The notes beneath the pieces are model-generated. The model worked only from the letters and a program-made list of their open reading frames with translations. It was not told the DNA's origin and ran no database searches. From Seminavis robusta (lineage: Eukaryota; Bacillariophyta; Bacillariophyceae; Naviculales; Naviculaceae): DNA of 62,500 nucleotides. Positions 30,643 to 39,845 of this stretch are shown here, piece after piece. The translations under genes were made by a program, and so were the position numbers. The DNA lies in assembly GCA_903772945.1 (NCBI GenBank), contig CAICTM010000402.1, positions 1 to 62,500 of the forward strand. The letters are read 5' to 3'. Positions within the stretch are counted from its first letter, which is position 1. Each line of letters starts with the position of its first letter.

Positions 30643-31206
30643 TTACCATAAGACAATGATTGAAGCAGAGATCCAAGTAGTAAGAGCTACCCATGAAAAG
30701 GCAATACCGTTAGAAGTGGCACCACTGGTGGATTGTGTGGCGGTTGGTGGGGATGTTGCTGTACTATTAGTTGTAGTATCTTGGGTGGTGCACTGATCAA
30801 CTCCACAGACTCCATTTTGGTCGCATCCCGGTGTCTTGCAATATCCTGCATCCTCCACCCACGCACAGACTTGTCCACTACTAGTAGTGGTGGTGGTACA
30901 CTGTTGACAGGTGGTAGCATTGTTGCAAAGAGCAAAGTCGACGTTGGCATCTACGGCCCTTTGACAAATGTCCATGGTAGTCGAGTTTGGAAAGTTTTCG
31001 TGGGAATAGCAAGCGGCATCGGCGACACAATTCTGCGAACATGCTCCCACCGACCACGAACAGTCTTGTCCTTCGAGATTCAAGCAAGAAGGACACGTCA
31101 AGCCGGTTTCAGAGCGACAAGGATCTTCCGGCTGAGCAACCACCACAAGTGCTGTAAGAAGAGATAAGCAGAAGAACAGGAGCTTTGATAAGTTTAGTGG
31201 TGCCAT
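30643..31206 (-). CDS. Cys-rich secreted protein, probably GPI-anchored
   Basis: 187 residues. A signal peptide (LSKLLFFCLSLLTALVVVAQ) is followed by two Cys-rich modules of plexin/PSI-like spacing: CRSETGLTCPSCLNLEGQDC, then CSQNCVADAAC, and CQQCTTTTTSSGQVCAWVED followed by YCKTPGCDQNGVCGVDQC. A Thr/Ser/Pro-rich stalk follows, and the protein ends in a hydrophobic tail (SWVALTTWISASIIVLW), the classic layout of a GPI-anchored surface protein. Potential N-glycosylation sites (NST, NAT, NST). Diverges from the RING gene at 31460. Role unknown; cell-wall or surface adhesion is a guess. Confidence 0.8.
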   Translation of the reverse strand: MAPLNLSKLLFFCLSLLTALVVVAQPEDPCRSETGLTCPSCLNLEGQDCSWSVGACSQNCVADAACYSHENFPNSTTMDICQRAVDANVDFALCNNATTCQQCTTTTTSSGQVCAWVEDAGYCKTPGCDQNGVCGVDQCTTQDTTTNSTATSPPTATQSTSGATSNGIAFSWVALTTWISASIIVLW

Positions 31207-31459
31207 TGTTGTTGTCTTTTGTCAGGGGACAGTGGGCAAAAGGATCCGAGTTGTTGGAAAGGTGTTTGATGATTGATCATCCCGCCAAAACAGAGCTTGG
31301 CTTGCGAAGACTCGGCGGGCTCCGCTGGCGCCACACATGCAGCCCCAACCAATCAGAATTACCAGCTGCGCTGGCTCTAATCAAGCTTCGCGCCCAAAAT
31401 GAACAACGGCAACCTCATTTTGAGCTTTTACTCTTCCAATCCAAAATCAATCGTCAACA
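31207..31459. promoter_or_regulatory. Divergent promoter with two E2F-like sites
   Basis: CCCGCCAAAA at 31281-31290 (reverse TTTTGGCGGG, a textbook E2F type) and CTTCGCGCCCAAAA at 31386-31399, about 60-75 bp before the first ATG of the RING gene. TGGCGCCA also occurs near 31327. BRCA1/BARD1 genes are E2F targets in animals and plants, so these sites fit that gene. Confidence 0.5.
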
Positions 31460-32195
31460 ATGATGAAGAGACATCAGACAGCCAAGAGCAACACTACTAT
31501 TAATACTACCGTTGGCAACTACAACAACAACAACATGTCGGAAGAACCCTCCATCATGCCTGAGTCTACCAAGACAACAGTCTATATGCGGCAATCGCTG
31601 AATGAACTCCATGCGACGCTTCTCTGTCCGTTATGCCATCAGCTGTTACAGAATCCATCCACCTTGTCGTGTGCCCATACGTTCTGTTGGAAATGCATTG
31701 AAGCATTCAGCTGTAAAAATAATATATGTCCTGGTAAGTGATTTTAACTAGCTAGAAGTTCATGTAGTAATTCATTTCGGATCACTTACTTACTTACTTA
31801 CTTCTTCATTAGTGAAAGAATGCGGCCTTCCACTGGCAATGACGGGCTCTCGACAAGGTTCCTTTCTGAAAATCAATCCATCGCTGGAAACGGTACTCTC
31901 CAGTCTTCAGACTATTTGTCAGGCACTCGACAAGGCACCCTCAAACTGGTGGGAACATGGCAAGGAAGACGACGACTTGATAGAAGAAGGAAACGAAGAA
32001 GATGATGATAATTCCAGCCGTAGTAGTTGTAGCAGTGGGGAAATGATCACTTTGGATGTCAGCTCTCCTCCTGGAAACCTCAAAAATGACGACGACTATG
32101 ACACCACAGATGATGATGATGATGATGATCCCAACAATCTGATGAAACTATTGGCTCGTTACAGTGATGATGATGACGACGATGAGGACGACTAG
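31460..32195 (+). CDS. RING-finger protein, BARD1-like, one intron
   Basis: Exon 1 31460-31733, intron 31734-31812 (GTAAGT...TTAG, 79 nt), exon 2 31813-32195. Splicing joins NNICP to VKECGLPL. The RING reads CPLC, then CAHTFCWKC, then CPVKEC; the last pair is C-x4-C rather than C-x2-C. It is followed by FLKINPSLETVLSSLQTI, like the helix after the BARD1 RING that pairs with BRCA1. A second ATG at 31535 (MSEEPS) may be the true start. The C-terminal third is acidic (DDDDDDDPNN, DDDDDEDD) with no BRCT domain. Probable ubiquitin ligase subunit; DNA-damage role inferred from RING type and promoter only. Confidence 0.8.
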
Positions 32196-33305
32196 CTAGC
32201 CAGGCTTAGAATTAGCCATTCAAGATTCAAGGTGGCTGATCTATCTGAGTCTGATGTTGAGTTAAAGTTGATTGGTTCAGAACGACGAGGAGGACTAGCC
32301 GCGGCCGCGGTAGCTAGGCTTGGTTCAATCGAATTGAATTGAATTGAATTGAATGATCAATCATTCAGGGTGATTTGGGTCTGACGTTGAGTTAAAGATG
32401 ATTCAGAATCGAATCCATAAGAGTATTGCACTGATTCAATCAGTATTCGATTCTGGCCTTCTATTTCCCAAGAGCTTGACCCGTGTGCTGACGCTTATAT
32501 TATTTATTATGCACCTTGTGAAATGATCCACAATCCACTGTCAGCTAGCTAGCTATCCCTTTGCATTGATCAGTAGTATCTGGACACAATACGCATTACA
32601 TGTAGCAGCATCATTGTCATCACACAAGGTAGAAGTAGCATGATACAGTACCAAGAGCAGATTCGCTAGATAAATGTTGTGGCGTGGTGTGAATTACGAC
32701 TCACTGCTCCGCCATCCACCCTACCGGTACCGTATGGCAAAAACATATCAATCAACAGCTATAGCTATCTAGTGCGTCGTTACTGTCTTCGAGTCTATTG
32801 ATGTGTTCCAACGCCATGTCTGGTCTGTCCCAAGGGTTGGATACGTATTGCTGAAGCGAGAAGATGCCCCACAGAACGGAGCCAAGCACATTCCATCGAA
32901 TGATCAATCGACTGACTTCGGCTGAATTCGAATGAAACAGATTGAATGATCAATCATTCGATGCAGCTACTGGAAGACACATCTGGAATTCAGGTAGTTG
33001 CGGTAAAACATATGTTTGATTCAAATTTGCAGAGTAAAGTAAATCTTTAACCCTATATTTACCACATCTACCCATCTAAGACTGTCTTCCTGCAGTCTGT
33101 AGTATGTATCATACATGTACTTACGTCATCTTTTTGTTAAATCTTTTTATCTTTGGAACGTGGATACTTTTTACCAAACGCGAATAAAATTGGTGCGCGA
33201 GAAACGGATGAGCCGCCAAGATGCAAAGAGCACACAATCCAAAACTCCTTGTCTTTGCCGACCTATCTATCGTAGTTTTGCAGTACGGTGATAATAGCTC
33301 CGACC
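32196..33305. other. Intergenic, low-complexity DNA
   Basis: Holds a (GAATT)n tract at about 32328-32354, several copies of the palindromic word GAATGATCAATCATTC (near 32351, 32896 and 32943) and TACCGGTA near 32723. No gene supported. Confidence 0.6.
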
Positions 33306-36300
33306 ATGGCAAAGGCCAAGACGAGTCCTTACTTTGATGCCAAGAATAAGGCAAAGGCAGCAAAGAAGAAGTCACCTAATAGCAAGGCAAAGGAAAAGAA
33401 GGGATCTCCTGATAAGAAACCCAAGAAAAGCAGAAAGAAAAAGGATGAAGAAGAGGTGGGTACTACCAGCCGTTTCTTTTTAAAGTCTCCTTCGAGTGTG
33501 TATGGGTCTGTGACTTCTTTGGGTCCTCTGATTTGTACGTGGATTCCACCGGACCGGTTGGATCTCTTGCAAGTTCCTCCCATCTGCCTTCGTGCTACCT
33601 CTACTGATGCTACCTCAGCTAAGAAGACGGAGCATGAGATTTGCAGTGCTTGTCTTCCGGTGATAGAAGCAGCATTGGTAGACTTTTCGGATTGTCTGGT
33701 CTTTAAAGACAGGGGGAGAGTCATGAAGTTGACTACCACTCGCCAGGACAAGACGGACTTATCCCGCTTGACTTGTGTCGAATGGGTCAGCCGCAATGCC
33801 GAAGCGAACGTGCGCCACCTCTGCCAGTACCAATGCTACCTACGTGCCTACTGTCCACGCAGAGAATGGTGGCTTATGAGAACAAAGCTGACCAAACACT
33901 TACTACCAGTAAACAACATGAACTCATCACAAGCACAAGAGAAGAAAGAATCAACCTTGAAAGCGTCCAACAAACCCATGAATGCCCTGCTCCAAAATTG
34001 GACCTGCCAGCTCGTACCAGTCTCGGTACCACCGCTCAAAAAAGTCAAATGCCCCATCGTGTATTCGCCCCCTAAGCAGGAACAAAAAGTAAGGGATAAG
34101 GCATTCCTACAGGCTCCAAAAGTCGTCTTTTGCAACAAAGACACAGACGACGATCCCAACCTCACCCCCACCAAAAAGCTGAAGGTCAAAGCCCCCAAGC
34201 CCATTGACACACCCACCAAAGCCATTCACGCGTTGGAACAGGAGTACCAGACCAACCAAACAAAGGTTGCTACCGTCGGTGCTGCCATTACTACTATTGT
34301 TGGCAATAGTATACTGCACACCACCAACACATGTCGTGACGACAGGACTCTTGCAACGCTGCTACACAGCACCACGACCGCCAACGCCAACGACACCATG
34401 GAACGGTTTCGGTATCAACTCTCAAACTGTACCAGGATCAATGACGTCCGGGGCCACTACACACGACCACGTTGCTGTTGCATCTACTCGCCCTTGGGGC
34501 TCCTCGAAGAAATTCTAGTGCACGATCCCTGGAAACTACAACTCGCCACGATCTTTCTACAGAGAACAACCCGCAAAAAAGCGGAACCCATCTTTCTTCA
34601 ATTTCTAGAGCGGTGGCCATCGGCAGAACGCGTCGCCGCAAAGTTGGAGGATGAGGCCGACCTAAAAGCCTTGATAGATCTATTGGAGCCCTTGGGATTG
34701 CACGTGAAACGAGCCAAGGGAATTCGAAAATTTTGCGGGGCATTTTGCAAGTTGGAGAGCGAAAAAAAGTCTTGCTACAATTTTACACGAAAGGACGTCA
34801 AGAAGTTGCCTTATTGCGGGGAGTATGCGGCCGATGCCTATCAAGTCTTTATTCGACGGGACTACAACACACCCCTACAGTCGAATGATTATGCCTTGAA
34901 GGGATTTGTCGAGTGGCAAAAGAGTATTGAATTACAACAGCCGTCGTCATCATCATCACAGCTGCCACAACGACAACAAGTCGCCCATCATGTCGCCACA
35001 ACAACCACAAGCATGGAGCGATCCGACCATTCCAACAGTATTATGGAGAAAGCACAAGACTGCCAAACGAAGCCACAATTTCGCAAGCAAACGGCGGGTC
35101 CTGTCACCTCCACAAACACCATGATAACAACACACCGGCAAGATCAACAACAGATTGTTGAGGCCGATGACAACGCCGTCAGGATGGAGAGTGACAATGA
35201 CATGAATGATCCCTTGCCAACCTTGGATCACGAAAGCACCAGCAGCCGCCAGAATGTTGACACGGAGCAGCCGAACGAAGACAACCAACAGGAGCAGCCG
35301 CAAAAGATGGACGCAGATGACAGCATCGGCAACAAGAACGAGAGAGATGACGACATGGTTCAGGAGGATGACCAGTTGGCCACGTTGGATCAAGAAAGCA
35401 GCCGCAGCGACACGGGGCATCCGAACGACGACAACCAAAAGGAGCAGGGCGACGAGGAAACGGAGCAGCATCAAAAATTTGATGAGGATCAGGCAACGTG
35501 CAGCAAAGGAGACAACGACAAAGTTCGCAACAACCACTGCGACGGCAACGCTTCGAACCACGGTGACATGAACAAGAGTGTCACAACAGAAACAAACGAC
35601 GACATGGACGGCGAGAAGATGCTTACGCAGCTGGACGGTGATCCACGTGACAGCGACAGCGACAGCAACCAGAGCATCGAGCCCAGAGGGGACGACGGTT
35701 GCGGCGGCGGCAACCATGCTGAAAGCTACGACAATGCCAAAAGCGGTAGCAACGCCCCTGAAATTGACTGCGATAACGGCATCTTTGACGGCGAAGACGA
35801 CGAGAACAGGATCTCTTTTGACAATGATGAGGATGACGACAGAACGTACTCGAGAAACGACAGAGTGTACTCGAGAAACCTGATGAACGATTATGCCGAA
35901 GAGAGCTGGGACGAAGGCTCATTCATGGAGGATGACGAGAGCAGCCTTAGCAGTTCTGATAGCGTCTATGATCTGCAGGTTATCGCCTGCAAGGACAACA
36001 ATGACCATACAAAGTGCAGCAAGTACGTTCCACGAGATGAATTCATGCGACGCATCCAGCAAAGATTTCCCTCTCAAGCAGCGCTGAATGCTGTAATGAA
36101 TGAAGGCACACTGTATCCTGCCATATTCATGGAACCCCCATCTGACGAGGATCACGCGCATTGGTACGGGCGCGAGCGACCACCAACCATGGTTATGAGG
36201 GGCTCATTACTGCATAAACCTCCCCAAGTCTTGCGTTTGGAACGCAAACGCAAACGAGGGAAACCACCAACCATCATCATTCCTGGCTCCACATTTCAGA

Positions 36301-36323
36301 GAAGTATGAATCGAATCGAATAG
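33306..36323 (+). CDS. MBD4-like DNA glycosylase with long acidic tail
   Basis: 1005 residues from ATG 33306 (MAKAKTSPYFDAKNKAKAAK); the frame also contains an upstream ATG at 33288. The N-terminus is Lys-rich. Residues about 395-545 match the HhH-GPD fold of MBD4: ILVHDPWKLQLATIFLQRTT, FLERWPSAERVA, LLEPLGLHVKRAKGIRKFC, LPYCGEYAADAYQVF, and SNDYALKGFVEW, where the Asp (about 528) sits at the position of the catalytic Asp of MBD4. The enzyme class removes T or U from G:T/G:U mismatches. No methyl-CpG-binding domain or Fe-S Cys cluster is visible. From about 555 to 860 the protein is Q/N/D/E-rich and disordered; a small conserved-looking end (CSKYVPRDEFMRRIQQRF, then HWYGRERPPTMVMRG, RKRKRGKPP) follows. 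Nuclear location is likely. Confidence 0.85.
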   Translation: MAKAKTSPYFDAKNKAKAAKKKSPNSKAKEKKGSPDKKPKKSRKKKDEEEVGTTSRFFLKSPSSVYGSVTSLGPLICTWIPPDRLDLLQVPPICLRATSTDATSAKKTEHEICSACLPVIEAALVDFSDCLVFKDRGRVMKLTTTRQDKTDLSRLTCVEWVSRNAEANVRHLCQYQCYLRAYCPRREWWLMRTKLTKHLLPVNNMNSSQAQEKKESTLKASNKPMNALLQNWTCQLVPVSVPPLKKVKCPIVYSPPKQEQKVRDKAFLQAPKVVFCNKDTDDDPNLTPTKKLKVKAPKPIDTPTKAIHALEQEYQTNQTKVATVGAAITTIVGNSILHTTNTCRDDRTLATLLHSTTTANANDTMERFRYQLSNCTRINDVRGHYTRPRCCCIYSPLGLLEEILVHDPWKLQLATIFLQRTTRKKAEPIFLQFLERWPSAERVAAKLEDEADLKALIDLLEPLGLHVKRAKGIRKFCGAFCKLESEKKSCYNFTRKDVKKLPYCGEYAADAYQVFIRRDYNTPLQSNDYALKGFVEWQKSIELQQPSSSSSQLPQRQQVAHHVATTTTSMERSDHSNSIMEKAQDCQTKPQFRKQTAGPVTSTNTMITTHRQDQQQIVEADDNAVRMESDNDMNDPLPTLDHESTSSRQNVDTEQPNEDNQQEQPQKMDADDSIGNKNERDDDMVQEDDQLATLDQESSRSDTGHPNDDNQKEQGDEETEQHQKFDEDQATCSKGDNDKVRNNHCDGNASNHGDMNKSVTTETNDDMDGEKMLTQLDGDPRDSDSDSNQSIEPRGDDGCGGGNHAESYDNAKSGSNAPEIDCDNGIFDGEDDENRISFDNDEDDDRTYSRNDRVYSRNLMNDYAEESWDEGSFMEDDESSLSSSDSVYDLQVIACKDNNDHTKCSKYVPRDEFMRRIQQRFPSQAALNAVMNEGTLYPAIFMEPPSDEDHAHWYGRERPPTMVMRGSLLHKPPQVLRLERKRKRGKPPTIIIPGSTFQRSMNRIE

Positions 36324-36406
36324 AATGATTGAATCATTCAATCACGGCCATTTTTGCATAGCTTTGAAAAGTAATCTGCTAGGGCTAGCTAGTAGTCTCA
36401 AATAAT

Positions 36407-38025
36407 TCATATAGTTGTGTTTGGATGGGGGATCATGGGAATGTAGCTGCGATGATCCCTGCAAAAACCATTGTAAATCTCTGGTTGATAGGTCCCATCT
36501 GCCTCCTCTTGACCTTTCAGTTTGGTCCGAATGTCAAACCAACGAGATATCATTCCCCTGCAAACTCCATCGTTCCAAAACATGGGTGGGTCACTGATCC
36601 CCATGCATCCCCATGGCACCTTACAGTACGTGTAATGGACAATCCGCGTATCTTCCAGAGGCCACGTCTGACATTGAACATCGTCGCAATTGTTCCTGCC
36701 ATCACGACAGGTGGTATCGTACCATTCAGCGCTGGCATTGGCGGGTGTGGGGCGGGCGTATTTTCCAGTGCGGTCATGGGAGGAACGTCGTGGATTGTCG
36801 GCAATTTGGTTGAAGCGACAGCGATGCAACTCAATCGCCTGGTTCTTCAAAATCATGTCAAAGTAATAGGCAAACAAGCCCTGAATGGTCATGGCACCCC
36901 AAATGTGCATTCCGTATCCGCTACTAAACCATCCCGATTCTGTGACACTACGACCACCAACGAAATGGCCCTGTTTGACCATATCAATGAGTTCGTCTCG
37001 TCGCGTAATGTTGGGTCTTACCACAAAGACTAGTCAGTCAGTCGTAGGTAAGCAATGAGGTATGTTGCAGCAGCAGCAGCAAGCAAGCATAAGAGTCCTC
37101 CCATTCTAGATATACCATAAATAAATAGAATAGTACATGACAGGTACTTACATCCTCCTTGTACTCCAACACGACTTTCCTGTCCCGGTCGAATGATGTT
37201 GTAGTCCTTGGTGTAAAAGGCATCGATTCGGGTGGTGACATTTTGGATTTGCGCCGTGTGGGGATACGTTGGCGCTACCAACCCCGCCTCTACCAAATGA
37301 CGCCTTGCTCGAATGCCTTGCTCGGAAGTAGCCGGATCGTAGTAGATGGCGTCCAGGAGTTCGTCGAGAGGCGCCAGCAATAGAGTGTCAATGTCCAAGT
37401 GTACCGCCACCGAGTGATTGACCATACTAAAGGCATGCAATTTGAGCAGCTCCGAATGCCCACAGCATCCATTGCGGTGAATGGCATCTTTCAGGATGAA
37501 TCCCTCACCACCACGAATCTCATCGGGAGACACGGGTAGCGGCACGATCCGTACATCAAATCCAGCCTGTTCCAAAATGGAACCACAGCCATTGGGCTGT
37601 TGCAAATGCGTGGGAAGCAGTGCCACCAAGTCGGCTTGGTAGGATGCATTGGGGTGCAGGGGATACGTGTTGAGTTCAATGGATCGACGGAGCACCGAGG
37701 CGGCATCAAACAGCGTTCTTTTGAATTTGGGCAAGCAGCTCGTTAAGGACACGACAAAGACCACCTTGGCTGTGGGAAGAGATGGAGTCTGTAGTTCAGC
37801 CGATGACGATGATGACGTGATGAGTTTAACTGCCAACTGTCTTCCCGCTTGTACTATTCCCTCCGGTTCGACATTTTTCAAGAGCTTTCGAGTAAAGTGT
37901 GTGGCCAGAAACCCAACGAAAAAGAACACGAGCAACGGCAACTTTCTTCGTGAGCTTTTCTTGCTGATACCATTTGTTGGGCTGGTCTTGGCAGCTGTGA
38001 ATCTCCGATATCGTGGAATGGCCAT
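36407..38025 (-). CDS. Type II membrane glycosyltransferase, GT8-like, one intron
   Basis: Exon 1 38025-37152, intron 37151-37030 (122 nt, GTAAGT...CTAG), exon 2 37029-36407. The join gives VQGG-FFVVRPNITRR. N-terminal signal anchor LPLLVFFFVGFLATHF (about 29-44) after a basic cytosolic tip: typical Golgi type II. The catalytic domain has VVFVVSL, ADLVALLP, LLKLHAFSM and HLDIDTLLLAPLDELLDA with the DxD metal motif (about 211-213), as in glycogenin/GT8-type enzymes. The second exon has GHFVGGRSVTESGWFSSGYG and several Cys (CRDGRNNCDDVQC). Donor and acceptor are unknown. Divergent with the methyltransferase-like gene at 38301. Confidence 0.8.
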
Positions 38026-38300
38026 GGCTTATCCTGTTTTTGGGTAGTTGTCGAGGGAGAGGAAGATGGATGCAATGGCTTGTTCGTTCGAGAGGTTGGG
38101 CGAAAGAAATTGGAGGTGCGCGAGGTTGGCTGGACTGCGCGCAGGAACCTGAGAACGCGTTGCATCGCGGATTTTTCACCACACTCCCACACTCGGTATG
38201 TCCTCTACTTACCCTTCAGTGGGATAGCTCCTTGGAAAGATATCTCTGAAGCCACAATCACATCCCCGTCTTTCCTTTTGAATTGTTAGAGCTGTCCGTC

Positions 38301-39578
38301 ATGAGAAGAAGAGCGGCAATATCCTGTTTCCTGGGAATATGGTTTGGCCTGTACCTAGATATTTATCTCGATCAAATCAATGAAATATTGTACGACACTA
38401 TGGAAACCAGCAAACGACATTTGGCATCGGCTGGACTCGATTGGCAACAAAGTCTACTCGAAGCATCCTCACCATCAATAAAGAAAGACAATGCCCGTAT
38501 CAAACGACAATATCGACGAAAGTTCGTTGCGTATCATTCGTCTCCGTGGGAACAGCAATGGCTGATACACGCCGACGAATGGAGCGCCAACTTGACAAAC
38601 TACATACGAGTACTGCAAGAAGATCAAAAAGATCTGATCCATGATTTCATGCTCGCTACATGTACCGATGAGCTGCCGAATCCGCATTCCGATTGGTGCA
38701 TGCAACAAGACTTTTATCGCGCGTTCTTCTACAACAAACAGTCGCGCCAATGGGTTTGTCAAGCGTCGCCAGCCGGTAGACGCCATTTTATCAAACTCAT
38801 GGGCCAAACAAAGTCGCTAGGGCCCTTGCAGCCCGGGAAGCAGTACGAGCACATTTTCAGTCGATTCGAATATCTAGACCAAGAGACGGGGGAGACGTAC
38901 TTTGAGTACATTGAACCCTTGGTGGCGGGATTGCGACACCCCTGGGCGCGTCTCAACTATGCTGGCAACCGATCTCCTAATCCCGTCATTGACTTTCGAG
39001 GATACATTATACCTCCGCCGCCACCACGAGGAGGACCCTATCAAAAGTCCGTGTACATTGATGCCGGTTCCTCCACGTGGGCCACTGGATTGGGTGGCCC
39101 GTCCTTGGACTACTTTACCAAGGCATGGAAGCGACAAGGGATTGATTTTTCCAAGATTTATGCCTACGAGCCATCTGTGAGACCCATTGACTTTGACACA
39201 GCCCTTCCGGAAGAATACAAGAATCGAACACAGTTTTGGCAAACCTACATTGCTTCATCTCCCGATGCTGCCACTCCGACACAACCCTTTTTGCCCTTGG
39301 AGATTAAGGATCGTTGCGCCGATGCCGATTACGTGCTCTTGAAACTGGACATTGACTCTCCTAGTGTGGAAGACGGTTCCATTCGCTACTTGCTGGAGCA
39401 CGATGACATTCCTATTGACGAATTGGCATGGGAACATCACGTGCAGCATCACCCCGTGATGGGTAAAATATGGCAGACTGGGAAAAGCCGACCCAACAAC
39501 AATCTCAACTTGGGAGATTCCATGAAACTATTTCTGAAACTGCGCCAAAAGGGTATTCGGGCTCATTCATGGGTTTGA
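38301..39578 (+). CDS. FkbM-like methyltransferase, membrane-anchored
   Basis: 425 residues from ATG 38301 (MRRRAAISCFLGIWFGLYLD), a short basic tip plus hydrophobic anchor. The frame opens 18 nt earlier without an ATG. The C-terminal half has the SAM-binding layout of FkbM-type enzymes: SVYIDAGSSTWATG (motif I, about 251-264), KIYAYEP (acidic residue after strand 2), and DADYVLLKLDID (about 341-352). An N-terminal part of about 200 residues (WCMQQDFYRAFFYNKQSRQW etc.) is not recognised. Probably methylates a glycan or lipid in the secretory pathway; its divergent neighbour is a glycosyltransferase. The stop codon lies inside a 48-bp tandem duplication. Confidence 0.65.
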   Translation: MRRRAAISCFLGIWFGLYLDIYLDQINEILYDTMETSKRHLASAGLDWQQSLLEASSPSIKKDNARIKRQYRRKFVAYHSSPWEQQWLIHADEWSANLTNYIRVLQEDQKDLIHDFMLATCTDELPNPHSDWCMQQDFYRAFFYNKQSRQWVCQASPAGRRHFIKLMGQTKSLGPLQPGKQYEHIFSRFEYLDQETGETYFEYIEPLVAGLRHPWARLNYAGNRSPNPVIDFRGYIIPPPPPRGGPYQKSVYIDAGSSTWATGLGGPSLDYFTKAWKRQGIDFSKIYAYEPSVRPIDFDTALPEEYKNRTQFWQTYIASSPDAATPTQPFLPLEIKDRCADADYVLLKLDIDSPSVEDGSIRYLLEHDDIPIDELAWEHHVQHHPVMGKIWQTGKSRPNNNLNLGDSMKLFLKLRQKGIRAHSWV

Positions 39579-39641
39579 TTGATGCGTATCCAGCGCCAAA
39601 AGGGTATTCGGGCTCATTCATGGGTTTGATGGATGCGTATA
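39542..39641. repeat. Tandem duplication across the stop of the FkbM-like gene
   Basis: The 48-bp segment GCGCCAAAAGGGTATTCGGG...GATGCGTAT is repeated after a 3-bp spacer with one difference (GATTGATG against GATGGATG). The first copy encodes the last 12 residues and the stop. Confidence 0.9.
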
Positions 39642-39845
39642 CATACTAGTACACGTATGCATCCAGTCAAATAGAAGCTAAAAAGAGGGGCAAGAAGCGC
39701 TAACACTGTAGCTACTGTATCTTGGATTAGAAATTGTACTGTCAAACTAATAAAGAGTGTTTATACCAGGACCTCTCATCCGGTGCAAACCTTGTTAACT
39801 ATCCTATATCTTGTCGTCCAAATGCAAAGGAGGCAGGTTGTTTAT

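Noticed and set aside
34956..35717. 253-residue minus-strand ORF rich in Val/Leu, resembling a membrane protein
   Set aside because: Antisense shadow of the acidic tail of the MBD4-like gene (GAC/GAT/AAC codons read as hydrophobic).
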